Shown one piece after another: positions 38,249-47,108 of a stretch of DNA of 64,000 bases. A program made the position numbers and the translations under genes. Under the pieces are notes generated by a model. It saw only the letters and a list, made by a program, of their open reading frames with translations. It was not told where the DNA came from and ran no database searches. This DNA is from Frateuria_A sp051900415 (GTDB lineage Bacteria; Pseudomonadota; Gammaproteobacteria; Xanthomonadales; Rhodanobacteraceae). The first letter of the stretch is position 1. The number at the start of each line of letters is the position of its first letter. Location of the stretch: contig NZ_JBHZGL010000002.1 in the NCBI RefSeq assembly GCF_051900415.1, positions 186,001-250,000 of the forward strand, read 5' to 3'.

Positions 38249-39529
38249 ATGAACGGGCGTCCGCTCGGCCAGCTGGCCCTGACCGCCCTGGTCATCGGCA
38301 ACATGATCGGCTCGGGCGTGTTCCTGCTGCCCGCGGCACTGGCGCCGTACGGCGCGGCGAGCCTGCTCGGCTGGGCGCTGACCCTGGCCGGCGCGCTGCT
38401 GCTGGCGCTGGTCTATGCCTGGCTGGCGCGCGCGATACGCAACCACGGCGGCGCCTACGGCTACGCGCGGCGCGCGTTCGGCGACAGCACCGGCTTCGTG
38501 GTGGCGTGGAGCTACTGGGTGTGCACCTGGAGCGCCAACGCGGCGATCGCGGTGGCCTTCGCCGGCAGCCTCGGCGCGCTGTGGCCGGCTGCCGGCGCCA
38601 CGCCGTGGCGCTCGGCCGCCTGCGCGCTGGGCGCTCTGTGGCTGTGCACCGCAGTGAACCTGGCCGGCGTGCGCGAAGCGGCGCGCGTGCAGATGTTGAC
38701 CACGCTGCTCAAGCTGGTGCCGCTGGTGCTGTTCGGCCTGGTCGGGCTGGGCTGGGCGCATGCCGATGCCTACCGCCCGTTCAATCCCAGCGGATTGCCG
38801 CTGCTGGGCGTCGGCACGTCCGTCGCTGCGCTCACGCTGTGGGCGATGCTCGGCTTCGAGGCCGCCACGGTGCCGACCGGCGTGGTGCGCGACCCGGAGC
38901 GCACGGTGCCGCGCGCCACCGTGATCGGCATGCTGATCGCGGGCCTCGCCACGATGCTTGCCTGCACCGTCGTCATCGGACTGCTGCCGCTGGACGAACT
39001 GCGCCACTCCGCCGCGCCCATGGTGGCTGCCGCGGCGCGCATGTGGGGACCGGCAGCGGGCGCCGTGCTGGCCGCGGTGGCGACGATCTCCTGCTTCGGT
39101 GCGCTCAACGGCTGGGTGCTGTTGCAGGCACAGACGCCGCTGGCGGCGGCGCAGGACGGATTGTTCCCGGCCCGCTTCGCCCGGCTCGACGCACGCGGCA
39201 CGCCGGCCTTCGGGCTGGTGCTGGGCAGCGGCCTGGCCAGCGCGCTGATCGTGGCCAACTACAGCCGCACGCTGGTCGCGCTGTTCACCTTCTCGATCCT
39301 GCTCTCCACCGCCACCACGCTGTTGCCCTACGTGGTCAGCGTGCTGGCCTGGTGGCGGATCGAGCCTGCCGCGCACTGGTGGCGACGGCTGGTCGCCGGC
39401 GGCGCGCTCGCTTACGCGCTGTGGGCGCTGGTCGGCACCGGCGCCGAGTCGCTGCTGTGGGCCGGCGTGCTGGTGGCGATGGGCCTGCCGGTGCTGGCGT
39501 GGCAACGCCGGCGCTCGGCCGTCCCGTAG
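38249..39529 (+). CDS. APC-family amino acid permease
   Basis: Twelve-helix transporter (426 residues) of the amino acid-polyamine-organocation family. Helix 1 contains the unwound substrate-binding motif VIGNMIGSGVFLLP; helix 3 region has NHGGAYGYARRAFGDSTGFV, and helix 6 ALTLWAMLGFEAATVPTGVVRDPERTVPRAT is typical of the AdiC/YjeH branch. Substrate is probably an amino acid or polyamine. The start ATG 38249 begins MNGRPLGQLALTALVIGNMIGSG. No good ribosome site is visible between the upstream repeat (ending 38234) and the ATG. Confidence 0.92.
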   Translation: MNGRPLGQLALTALVIGNMIGSGVFLLPAALAPYGAASLLGWALTLAGALLLALVYAWLARAIRNHGGAYGYARRAFGDSTGFVVAWSYWVCTWSANAAIAVAFAGSLGALWPAAGATPWRSAACALGALWLCTAVNLAGVREAARVQMLTTLLKLVPLVLFGLVGLGWAHADAYRPFNPSGLPLLGVGTSVAALTLWAMLGFEAATVPTGVVRDPERTVPRATVIGMLIAGLATMLACTVVIGLLPLDELRHSAAPMVAAAARMWGPAAGAVLAAVATISCFGALNGWVLLQAQTPLAAAQDGLFPARFARLDARGTPAFGLVLGSGLASALIVANYSRTLVALFTFSILLSTATTLLPYVVSVLAWWRIEPAAHWWRRLVAGGALAYALWALVGTGAESLLWAGVLVAMGLPVLAWQRRRSAVP

Positions 39530-39612
39530 AGAGCGCCCACGCATCGGCAACCTTCCTGAACGGACGGCGCATCGCGATGCCTGCGGGGACGTCGCTTCCA
39601 CCAAGGCGTTGC

Positions 39613-39618
39613 TAGCCT
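39613..39618 (+). promoter_or_regulatory. Probable -10 element of the acyltransferase gene (TAGCCT), leaderless arrangement
   Basis: TAGCCT ends seven bases before ATG 39626. Same architecture as gluQ, dacB, bpt and the DUF2007-like gene. Confidence 0.3.
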
Positions 39619-39625
39619 GCGGCGG

Positions 39626-40714
39626 ATGTATGGATTTGCCCGCACCGCCGACACGCCTGCCGTCCTCGGATCGCCCGTCCGGCCCGCACGCGATGCGTGG
39701 ATGGACAACGCCCGCCTGGCGCTGATCACGCTGGTGGTGTTCGGCCACAGCCTGGAGCCGCTGCGCGGCGTCGCCTCGATCGATGCGCTGTACCGCTTCC
39801 TCTACCTGTTCCACATGCCGGCGTTCGCCTTCCTCTCCGGCGCGGTGGCGCGAACCGAGGTGGATGTGAAGCTGCTCAAGCGGATCACCTTCCAGTTGCT
39901 GCTGCCTTACCTGCTGTTCCAGGCGCTGTACGCGCTGGCGGCACAGACGCCGGGCTGGCCCGATGCCGGACCCAAGGGCGTCACCACGCCCTACTGGCTG
40001 CTCTGGTACCTGCCGAGCCTGGCGGCGTGGCGCCTGTTGCTGCCGCTGTTCATGCGCTTGCGCCACCCGCTCCTGCTGGCCTGCCTGTTCGCGCTGATGG
40101 CTGGCTGGGCCGACGACGTGGGCTATCGCATGTCGCTCTCGCGCACCGCGTCGTTCTTCCCGTTCTTCCTGATCGGCCATCTGTACGCGCCGGCGTGGCG
40201 CGAGCGGCTGCACGGTCCGCTGGCCTGCGTGCTGGCGCTGGCCACGCTGCTGGCGCTCGGCTGGGCCGCGAGCGCGGTGCCGGACCCGCGCTGGCTCTAT
40301 GGCAGCAACGGCTACGCCGCGCTGGGGGTGGACTACGCGGCAGGCACCTTGTGGCGCCTGCTGCGGCTGGGCGCGGGCGTCGCCGGTAGCGCCGCGTTCC
40401 TGGCGCTGGTTCCGCGTCGGGAATTCGCTGTCACGGCGGCCGGTGGGCGCAGCCTGCAGGCGTACCTCGCGCACGGCTTCATCGTGAAGTTCGCGGTGAC
40501 CGCCGGACTGTTTGCCTGGCTGGAGGCCGGCCAGCCGCCGCTGGCCAACATGGTGGTGCTGTTGCTGGCCGCCTGGCTGCTGGTGCGCCTGCTTTCCAGC
40601 GTGCCGGCCGAGCGGCTGCTAAGTCCGCTGACCAGCCCGCAATGGCTTGAGCGGTTCCTGTGGCGGGCGCCGCCGGCCGGGGAACTCAAGTCACCGGTGC
40701 GGCCGCGGGCCTGA
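39626..40714 (+). CDS. Acyltransferase 3 family membrane protein
   Basis: A 362-residue integral membrane protein with about ten helices. N-terminal WMDNARLALITLVVFGHSLEPL contains the family His of motif 1 (R-x10-H), and LFHMPAFAFLSGA is the second motif. Acyltransferase-3 proteins O-acetylate or O-succinylate surface polysaccharides, lipids or periplasmic glucans. Acceptor unknown. C-terminal ~40 residues (PSERLLSP-type, SPLTSPQWLERFLWR) are cytosolic. Its end overlaps the convergent thioesterase gene by 29 bp. Confidence 0.88.
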   Translation: MYGFARTADTPAVLGSPVRPARDAWMDNARLALITLVVFGHSLEPLRGVASIDALYRFLYLFHMPAFAFLSGAVARTEVDVKLLKRITFQLLLPYLLFQALYALAAQTPGWPDAGPKGVTTPYWLLWYLPSLAAWRLLLPLFMRLRHPLLLACLFALMAGWADDVGYRMSLSRTASFFPFFLIGHLYAPAWRERLHGPLACVLALATLLALGWAASAVPDPRWLYGSNGYAALGVDYAAGTLWRLLRLGAGVAGSAAFLALVPRREFAVTAAGGRSLQAYLAHGFIVKFAVTAGLFAWLEAGQPPLANMVVLLLAAWLLVRLLSSVPAERLLSPLTSPQWLERFLWRAPPAGELKSPVRPRA

Positions 40715-41183
40715 GCACGGCGACCTGCTGCTCCATCGTCTTGGACAGCTCCATCAGCCGCCGGGCGTAGTCCTGCAGGCGGCGGTCCTCGTCCGTCTGC
40801 GGCTCCCAGCGTGGCACCGGCGTGGGTTTGCCGTCGGGGCTGTCGAGCGCCACAAAGACCATCACGCAACTGGTCGCCAGCCGCTGTTCGCCCTTGCGCA
40901 GGTCCTGCGCCAGCACGTCCACCGCCAGGTGCATGCTGCTGGTACCGGTATGGATCAGCCGTGCGCGCACGGTGACCAGGTCACCGATCAGGATCGGCGC
41001 GATGAACTGGATGCCGCTGACCGACACGGTCACGCAATACGCGCCGCTCCAGCCGACCGCACAGGCGTAGCCGGCCTGGTCGATCCATTTCATCGCCATG
41101 CCGCCGTGCACCTTGCCGCCGAAGTTGACGTCGGTGGGCTGGGCGAGGAAGCGGAAGCTGACTTCGTTCTGCTGGCCGGGCAT
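40686..41183 (-). CDS. Hotdog-fold acyl-CoA thioesterase (YciA/BFIT-like)
   Basis: A 165-residue single-hotdog thioesterase. Active-site features: DVNFGGKVHGGMAMKWIDQAGYACAVGWSG with the catalytic Asp in WIDQAG, and the GDLVTVRARLIHTG strand. N-terminal QNEVSFRFLAQPTDVN fits the YciA type, hydrolysing broad acyl-CoAs. A C-terminal 30-residue helix (DEDRRLQDYARRLMELSKTMEQQ) probably packs against the dimer. The ATG at 41183 was selected; the frame stays open upstream by chance. CATAAT on the minus strand (about 41212-41217) could be its -10. Confidence 0.92.
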   Translation of the reverse strand: MPGQQNEVSFRFLAQPTDVNFGGKVHGGMAMKWIDQAGYACAVGWSGAYCVTVSVSGIQFIAPILIGDLVTVRARLIHTGTSSMHLAVDVLAQDLRKGEQRLATSCVMVFVALDSPDGKPTPVPRWEPQTDEDRRLQDYARRLMELSKTMEQQVAVLRPAAAPVT

Positions 41184-41214
41184 GGCGGTCCTGTGATGTC
41201 GGATCAGCGGCCGA

Positions 41215-41703
41215 TTATGCCCGCCCGCGGGACCCGGCGAGTTCCAGCGCCATCGGCGTGGTGCGCACGCCGGCAGGCGAGAAGCCCTCCGGCCCGGTCG
41301 CGACGAAACCGAAATGTTCGTAGACGGGAACCGCGACGCGCGTGGCGTTGAGCGTGAAACGGCGCGTGCCCGCGCGGCGTACGGCATCGGCCATCGCGCG
41401 CCGCCACAACCGGCTGGCGATGCCGCGACCCTGATAGCGCGTGCCAACGAAGAACTGCACCAGGTGGCTGTCGTCGCGCATGCCCGCGATACCGACCAGC
41501 ACCTCATTCAGCCAGGCCAGATGGAAGCGCTGGCCCTCCTGCATGCGCTCGCGCAGCACCCGCGTGCCAAGCCGCGCCAGCAGCGCCTGGCCGGCTTCGT
41601 GCGACTGGTCGGGCAGGATCCAGCGCCGCGCCACCCGGCGCGCCAGCAGGCTGATGGCCGGCGCATCGTCGGGACGCCCCAGGCGCAGGTGCAGGTCGGA
41701 CAT
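41215..41703 (-). CDS. GNAT family N-acetyltransferase
   Basis: A 162-residue acetyl-CoA-dependent acyltransferase. The acetyl-CoA loop is RYQGRGIASRLWRRAMADA, preceded by the beta4 strand HLVQFFVGTRY, followed by NATRVAVPVYEHFGFVATG, the usual C-terminal motif. The N-terminus is LRLGRPDDAPAISLLARRV. Substrate unknown. ATG 41703 was chosen; an upstream in-frame ATG at 41718 is possible. On the same strand, 31 bp separate its stop from the upstream start of the thioesterase gene downstream, so these may share a transcript. Confidence 0.9.
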   Translation of the reverse strand: MSDLHLRLGRPDDAPAISLLARRVARRWILPDQSHEAGQALLARLGTRVLRERMQEGQRFHLAWLNEVLVGIAGMRDDSHLVQFFVGTRYQGRGIASRLWRRAMADAVRRAGTRRFTLNATRVAVPVYEHFGFVATGPEGFSPAGVRTTPMALELAGSRGRA

Positions 41704-41765
41704 GGCTACCCCTGTCATCGTCGGGCGACAGTGTGCGTGGCGTCCGGACCGAACGCCACGCCCGG

Positions 41766-43154
41766 CTAGAGCGCTCCACCGAGCCAGCGCCAAAGCAGCG
41801 CGATCAGCCCACTTCCCAGCAACACGCGCCCCATGCCGACCTTGAAGCGCAGCATCGCCAGCATCGCCGCGGCCGCGATCACGGCGGACGGCCACTGCAG
41901 CGTCGCCCACTGCGGATGCTCCAGCCGAAGCCAGCCGAACTGGCGCTCGTCCACGCGGCCGAACACGGTGTGCAGGGTGAACCACACCGACAGGTTCAGC
42001 ACCACGCCCACCACCGCGGCGGTGACCGCCGACAGCGCCGCATGCAGCGCCCGGTTGCTGCGCAGCGCCTCGATGTAGGGCGCGCCCAGGAAGATCCACA
42101 GGAAGCACGGCGCAAAGGTCACCCAGGTGGTCAGCACCGACCCGGCCACGCCCGCGGCCAGCGGCGACAGGCCAGCCTGGTGGTAGTAGGCGCCGAGAAA
42201 AGCGACGAACTGCACGACCATGATCAGCGGCCCGGGCGTGGTCTCGGCCAGCGCCAGGCCGTCGAGCATCTGCCCCGGCGTGATCCAGTGGAAGCCGACC
42301 ACGGCGCGCTGTGCGATGTAGGCCAGCACCGCATAGGCGCCGCCGAAGGTGACCACCGCGGTCTGGCTGAAGAACAGCCCCTCGCGCGCCAGCACGCTCT
42401 GGCGCCCGAATGTGGCGATCACCGCCAGCACCGGTAGCCACCAGATCGTCAGCCAGGCCAGCGCCACCCGCCACGCACGCGCGCCCGAGGGCCGTGTATG
42501 CGTCAGCCGCCCCTGGCCCAGCAGGCGGTCGATGAGGAAATCGGACGATGCATCGGCGGCCGACGACGCCGGCGCCGGGAAACTCCGCGGCGCCCACCAG
42601 CGCCCGAGCAGGCCGCACAGGCCGGCACCGAGCACGATCAATGGAAACGGCACGCGGAAGAAATAGATCGCCACGAAGGCCAGCGCGGCGATCGCGACCA
42701 TCATGCGGTTCTTCAGCGCCTTGCGGCCGATCCGGATGACTGCCTCGACCACCACCGCCAGCACGGCCGCCTTCAGTCCGATGAAGACCGTCAGCACCAG
42801 CGGGACCTGACCGTACAGCGCGTAGACGATGCTCAACGCCAGGATCGTGACGAAGCCGGGCAACACGAACAACACGCCGGCGATCAGGCCGCCCACCGTC
42901 CGGTGCAGCATCCAGGCGATGTAGATCGCCAGCTGCGTGGCCTCCGGCCCCGGCAGCAACATGCAGTAGTTGAGCGCGTGCAGGAAGCGCGCGTCGCTGA
43001 TCCAGCGCCGCGTATCGACCAGCTCGCGATGCATCAACGCGATCTGGCCGGCCGGGCCGCCGAAGCTGAGCAGGCCGATCTTCGCCCACACGCGGGTGGC
43101 TTCGCGCAGCGAGACCGGCAGGGTGTCCGCTTCGGTGGAAGACCGCTCGTTCAT
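41766..43154 (-). CDS. chrA: Chromate transporter ChrA, two-CHR-domain form
   Basis: Inner-membrane chromate efflux protein of 462 residues, the long-chain form with duplicated CHR domains. First domain: WAKIGLLSFGGPAGQIALMHRELVD and ALNYCMLLPGPEATQLAIYIAW; second: FSQTAVVTFGGAYAVLAYIAQ and LDGLALAETTPGPLIMVVQFVAF. The FGGP, LPGPE and TPGP motifs are diagnostic. Two six-helix halves are separated by a cytoplasmic loop (about 205-250). No chrB regulator or mobile element is present, so it looks chromosomal and monocistronic. Start 43154 (MNERSSTEADTLPVSLREA) gives normal N-terminal length. Confidence 0.95.
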   Translation of the reverse strand: MNERSSTEADTLPVSLREATRVWAKIGLLSFGGPAGQIALMHRELVDTRRWISDARFLHALNYCMLLPGPEATQLAIYIAWMLHRTVGGLIAGVLFVLPGFVTILALSIVYALYGQVPLVLTVFIGLKAAVLAVVVEAVIRIGRKALKNRMMVAIAALAFVAIYFFRVPFPLIVLGAGLCGLLGRWWAPRSFPAPASSAADASSDFLIDRLLGQGRLTHTRPSGARAWRVALAWLTIWWLPVLAVIATFGRQSVLAREGLFFSQTAVVTFGGAYAVLAYIAQRAVVGFHWITPGQMLDGLALAETTPGPLIMVVQFVAFLGAYYHQAGLSPLAAGVAGSVLTTWVTFAPCFLWIFLGAPYIEALRSNRALHAALSAVTAAVVGVVLNLSVWFTLHTVFGRVDERQFGWLRLEHPQWATLQWPSAVIAAAAMLAMLRFKVGMGRVLLGSGLIALLWRWLGGAL

Positions 43155-43311
43155 CGGCACAGGTCCGGTATGGGTGGGGACGCGATCGGTCTGCCAGCAG
43201 TCCACCTCGCCGCTGGCTCCCCAGCGGACGCCGCCTGCCCCGCGGCGGGTGCACGACGGCAGTGTTATAAGCGCCGCATCCTACGCTGTGTGAAGCCTGG
43301 AGGCGCTGGGC

Positions 43312-44334
43312 ATGCTCACCGGAACCCTTCGTCGCAGGCCCTTCTTGGCGGGCGTGGTCCTGGCCCTCCTGATCAGCGCGTCGACTGCCTGCGGCCAGGC
43401 GAAACTTTCCCTGCCGCTCACCACGGTCGCCGATGCGCCCCTGACCGGCCGCACGACGCGCTGGGACTACGCCAGCCTGGAGCCCACCCGCCACCACCTG
43501 TTCCTGGCGCATCTTGGCGACGGCGTGGTGACCGTGTTCGATACGCGCCGCCAGCGGGTGGTTGCCGACATTCCCGGCGTCAACCAGGTGCACGGCGTGC
43601 TGGCGATTCCCGATCTGGATCGCGTCTACGCCTCGGCCACCGGCACGGACGAGGTCGTGGCAATCGACGCCACGAGCCTCAAGATCCTCGCGCGGGTGCC
43701 GACCGGCGATTACCCGGACGGCATGGCGTACGCACCCAAGGCACACAAGCTCTACGTCTCCAACGAGCACGGCGGCAGCGACACGGTGATCGACGTGCGC
43801 AGCAACCGTCGCGTGGGCACCATCGCGCTCGGCGGCGAGGTGGGCAACACACAGTACGACCCGGGGTCCGGGCATGTCTTCGCCAACGTGCAGACGCGCG
43901 CCGAGCTGGCCGAGATCGACCCGGCGACCGACAAGGTCGTCGCGCGCATCCGGCTGCCAGGCGCGCGGGGCAACCATGGCCTCTACATCGACGCTCCTGC
44001 GCGGCTGGCCTTCATCGCCTGCGAGGACAACGCCACGCTGCTTGTGCTGGACCTGCGCAGCCGCCGCGTGGTCGCCTCGTTCGAAACCGGCGACGGGCCC
44101 GACGTGCTTGCGTTCGACCCCGGGCCGGGCTGGCTGTACGTCGCCAGCGAATCGGGCGAGGTGGCCCTGTTCGAAGTCAAAGGGCGCCACGTCCGCGCTC
44201 TCGGGCGAGGCGCGCCGGGACCGAACGCACACGTCGTGGCGGTGGACCCGGCCACGCATCGCGCCTATTTCCCGCTGAAGGACTGGAACGGCAAGCCGGT
44301 GCTGCGGATCACCGCGCCCGCCGTTCCGAAGTGA
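43312..44334 (+). CDS. YncE-like beta-propeller protein, exported
   Basis: A 340-residue secreted seven-bladed propeller. Signal sequence about 1-27 (LAGVVLALLISASTACGQA; a Cys follows STA, so lipidation is possible but the lipobox is poor). Blades recur as GDGVVTVFDTRRQRVVADI, TDEVVAIDATSLKILARV, SDTVIDVRSNRRVGTI, RAELAEIDPATDKVVARI, ATLLVLDLRSRRVVASF and GEVALFEVKGRHVR. Relatives are annotated as YVTN-repeat or YncE; E. coli YncE binds DNA, others are surface proteins. TACGCT (43282-43287) is a plausible -10, with TGGAGG-like ribosome site upstream of the ATG. Confidence 0.85.
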   Translation: MLTGTLRRRPFLAGVVLALLISASTACGQAKLSLPLTTVADAPLTGRTTRWDYASLEPTRHHLFLAHLGDGVVTVFDTRRQRVVADIPGVNQVHGVLAIPDLDRVYASATGTDEVVAIDATSLKILARVPTGDYPDGMAYAPKAHKLYVSNEHGGSDTVIDVRSNRRVGTIALGGEVGNTQYDPGSGHVFANVQTRAELAEIDPATDKVVARIRLPGARGNHGLYIDAPARLAFIACEDNATLLVLDLRSRRVVASFETGDGPDVLAFDPGPGWLYVASESGEVALFEVKGRHVRALGRGAPGPNAHVVAVDPATHRAYFPLKDWNGKPVLRITAPAVPK

Positions 44335-44337
44335 CGA

Positions 44338-46527
44338 CTAGCGGCGTCCGCGCAGGTGCCGGACGCTGTCTTCCCACGGCGAGGCCTGCGCGTGCAGGCG
44401 CAGCAGCCAGCAGCCATGGATGTCGGCGCGGCGGGCGAAGTCGAACGGGATGCTGGCGGCGCTCCAGTCCTCGATGGTGAAGCGTTCCTCCAGCGCCTCC
44501 ACGTCGAGCTTGAAGCGCCGGAAGTTGTTGGAGAACACCACCACGCCGTCGCTCGCCAGCCGGTCGGCGCAGGCCAGCAGCAGCGCCGCGTGGTCGCGCT
44601 GCACGTCGAAGTCCTCGGCACGTTTGGAGTTGGAGAAGGTCGGCGGATCGACGTAGATCAGCCCGTAGTGACCGCGGTCCTGGCGCAGGAACGTCGTGGC
44701 GTCGGCCTGCACCAGCCGGTGCGCCGCGCCGGTGAAGTCGTTGAGCGCCAGGTTGCGCGAGGCCCACTCCAGGTAGGTGCCGGAGAGATCCACGCTGGTG
44801 GTGTCGCGCGCGCCGCCGGCGGCGGCATAGACGCTTGCCGTGGCGGTGTAGGCAAACAGGTTGAGGAAGCGCTTGTCGCGCGCAAGCTCGCGCAGCTTTG
44901 CACGGACCAGCCGGTGGTCGAGGAAAAGGCCGGTGTCGAGGTAGTCGGTGAGGTTGACCAGGAAGCCCAGGCCGCCCTCCTCGACCTCGTGGAACTCGCC
45001 GCGCTGATCGAAACGGCCGTACTTGGCCCCGCCCTTGCCGCGCTCGCGGGTCTTCAGCGCGATGCGCTCGCGCGGCACGCCGAAGACTTCGCCGGCCACG
45101 CGCATGATCTCGCGCAGGCGCGTGCGGGCCACCTCGACCGGCACGTCGGCAGGCGCGCGGTACTCCTGCACGTGCAGCCAGGGTTCGGCATCCGCCCGGC
45201 CGTAGACGTCGATCGCCGCCGCGTACTCGGGCAGGTCCTGATCGTATGCGCGCCAGCAGAAGACGCCTTCGCGCGCGAGCCGCTTGCGCTGGTGGCGCGC
45301 GGTCTTTTCCAGACGGTTCTTCAGCATCTGCGCGCCGGGCGAGAGCGGCTTGCGTTCGCGTGGCGCGGTTTCCTTCGGGCTCAGGTCGAAGGTGAGCAGC
45401 ACGGTTTCGAGCGCGCCGTTGTAGAGCGCGTAGCGCTTGTCCGCGTGCAGGCCCAGCGCACGGCCGAGCTCCGCGTCGCCCGCCAGCACAGCAGCGCGCC
45501 AGCCGGTGAAGCGCGTACGCAGCGCATCGCCCACCGCGCGGTAGAGCTGCGGCATCTGCGCGCGGTCGCCCAGGCGCTCACCGTACGGCGGATTGGTGAT
45601 GACCAGGCCAGTGGTCTGGCCAGCCGGCGGCGCGGCGTGCGCCACGTCGTGCTTCTCCAGCGTGAGGAAGCCGGCTACGCCCGCCTCCTGCGCATTGCGC
45701 TTGGCGGTCTGCACCATGCGCGGATCGGCGTCGGAGCCGAAAAACGCCGGACGCAGATTGCGCAGGCCGGCCTCGGCGCGCTCGCGCGCCTCCTCCAGCA
45801 GGCCACGCCACAGCGCGATGTCGTGCTGCTGCCAGCCGAGGAAGCCGAAATACTCGCGGCGCAGACCGGCCGCCACGTCGGCGGCCATCAGCGCGCCTTC
45901 GATCAGCAGCGTGCCCGAACCGCACATCGGATCGAGCAGCGCGCCGCCGTCGGCGTAGACCTGCGGCCAGTGCGCGCGCAGCAGCATCGCGGCGGCGAGG
46001 TTTTCCTTCAGCGGTGCCTCGCCCTGTTGCTCGCGCCAGCCGCGCCGGTGCAGCGGCGTGCCGGCGAGATCGAGCGAGAGCGTCGCGCGGTCGCGCTTCA
46101 GGCGCAGGTTGACGCGAATGTCCGGCTCGTCGGTATCCACCCCCGGCCGTGCACCGTCGCGCTGGCGAAACTGGTCGACCACCGCGTCCTTGGTGCGCTG
46201 GGCGATGAACTGGCTGTGCGTCAGCTTGCTCAGCGCGGTGTGCGCATCGACCGCCAGCGTGCCGTGCGGCGCCAGGTGCGCCGACCAGTCGATCGACTGC
46301 ACGCCCGCGTACAGTGCGTCGTCATCCGCGGCGTCGAACTCGGCCAGCGGCAGCAGGATGCGGCTGGCCAGGCGCGACCACAGGCAGGCGCGATAGGCCG
46401 TTTCCAGCGTGCCGCTGAAGCGCACGCCGGCGAGCGACTCGTGCGCCTCGGCGGCGCCGAGCGCGAGCAGTTCGTCGCGTAGCAGGTATTCCAGGCCCTT
46501 CGGGCAGGTGGCGAAGAAATGGCTCAT
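44338..46527 (-). CDS. rlmL: Bifunctional 23S rRNA methyltransferase RlmK/RlmL
   Basis: The 729-residue fusion modifies helix 74 of 23S rRNA: N2 of G2445 (RlmL half) and N7 of G2069 (RlmK half). Order: ferredoxin-like plus THUMP domain (about 1-160), RlmL methyltransferase with FLDPMCGSGTLLIEGAL-type DPMCGSGTLLIEGALMAAD and NPPYGERLGD, then RlmK half with FLNLFAYTATASVYAAAGGA and DPPTFSNSKR. Both SAM sites look intact. The start overlaps the stop of the upstream hydrolase gene by 4 bp (ATGA), so the two are cotranscribed. Confidence 0.97.
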   Translation of the reverse strand: MSHFFATCPKGLEYLLRDELLALGAAEAHESLAGVRFSGTLETAYRACLWSRLASRILLPLAEFDAADDDALYAGVQSIDWSAHLAPHGTLAVDAHTALSKLTHSQFIAQRTKDAVVDQFRQRDGARPGVDTDEPDIRVNLRLKRDRATLSLDLAGTPLHRRGWREQQGEAPLKENLAAAMLLRAHWPQVYADGGALLDPMCGSGTLLIEGALMAADVAAGLRREYFGFLGWQQHDIALWRGLLEEARERAEAGLRNLRPAFFGSDADPRMVQTAKRNAQEAGVAGFLTLEKHDVAHAAPPAGQTTGLVITNPPYGERLGDRAQMPQLYRAVGDALRTRFTGWRAAVLAGDAELGRALGLHADKRYALYNGALETVLLTFDLSPKETAPRERKPLSPGAQMLKNRLEKTARHQRKRLAREGVFCWRAYDQDLPEYAAAIDVYGRADAEPWLHVQEYRAPADVPVEVARTRLREIMRVAGEVFGVPRERIALKTRERGKGGAKYGRFDQRGEFHEVEEGGLGFLVNLTDYLDTGLFLDHRLVRAKLRELARDKRFLNLFAYTATASVYAAAGGARDTTSVDLSGTYLEWASRNLALNDFTGAAHRLVQADATTFLRQDRGHYGLIYVDPPTFSNSKRAEDFDVQRDHAALLLACADRLASDGVVVFSNNFRRFKLDVEALEERFTIEDWSAASIPFDFARRADIHGCWLLRLHAQASPWEDSVRHLRGRR

Positions 46528-47042
46528 GCCAGGATGTCGAGAAAGAGGGCGAACTGGCGTTCGATCGCCGGGAGACTGCCGCTCAGGCGGTGGTCGTCGT
46601 CGAGCGCGAGCAGGGGCAAATTGAGGCGGTTGGTAAAACGTTCGATGTCGTCGATGGGGCAGACCTCGTCACGCCAGCCGTGGACCATCAATGTGGGCAC
46701 GTCCCGGCGTACGTCCAGCGCACTTTCGACGCCCGGGATCGCCGGCGGCGTGGCCATCAGGAACAGGCCGGCGACCGGATGTTCCAGCGACGCCAGCGCC
46801 GAGACGAACGCGCCCATGCTGGAGCCGACCAGGACCGGCGGGGCATCGCAGGCCATGATCGCCGCGTTGAGGCGGGCCAGCCGCGGCGCCACCGAACCGG
46901 CGTGGCCCCGCGTGTCGTCCTCGCGATAGTCCAGCCGTTGCGTGTGCCAGCCGCGCGCCTCGGCCAGCGCCGCCAGCGCGCTCACCTTGGTGGCGTCCGG
47001 GCTGGCATCGGAGCCGTGCGAAAGAAGGATCGTGCCGCGCAT
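46524..47042 (-). CDS. Small alpha/beta hydrolase upstream of rlmKL
   Basis: A 172-residue compact serine hydrolase: strand TILLSHGSDASPDATKV, nucleophile elbow LVGSSMGAFVSA (Ser of SSMGA), HGWRDEVCP with the acidic residue and DDDHRLSG with the His. It resembles the TEX30/KANL3-like short hydrolases. The ATG at 47042 yields MRGTILLSHG. Translationally coupled to rlmKL, though no functional link is known. A TATCAT hexamer on the minus strand (about 47079-47084) may drive it, opposite the divergent amidase gene. Confidence 0.85.
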   Translation of the reverse strand: MRGTILLSHGSDASPDATKVSALAALAEARGWHTQRLDYREDDTRGHAGSVAPRLARLNAAIMACDAPPVLVGSSMGAFVSALASLEHPVAGLFLMATPPAIPGVESALDVRRDVPTLMVHGWRDEVCPIDDIERFTNRLNLPLLALDDDHRLSGSLPAIERQFALFLDILA

Positions 47043-47108
47043 CGCTCGGAACTCCGGACCGCCGTGTGGACCGCGCATGATAGCCGGTGCCGTGCGAGAC
47101 TTCCCTTC

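Noticed and set aside
41215..44259. A 1014-codon minus-strand open frame containing the GNAT domain at its end
   Set aside because: Only the last 162 residues are a real fold; the rest is a shadow of chrA and the YncE-like gene. I truncated it to ATG 41703.
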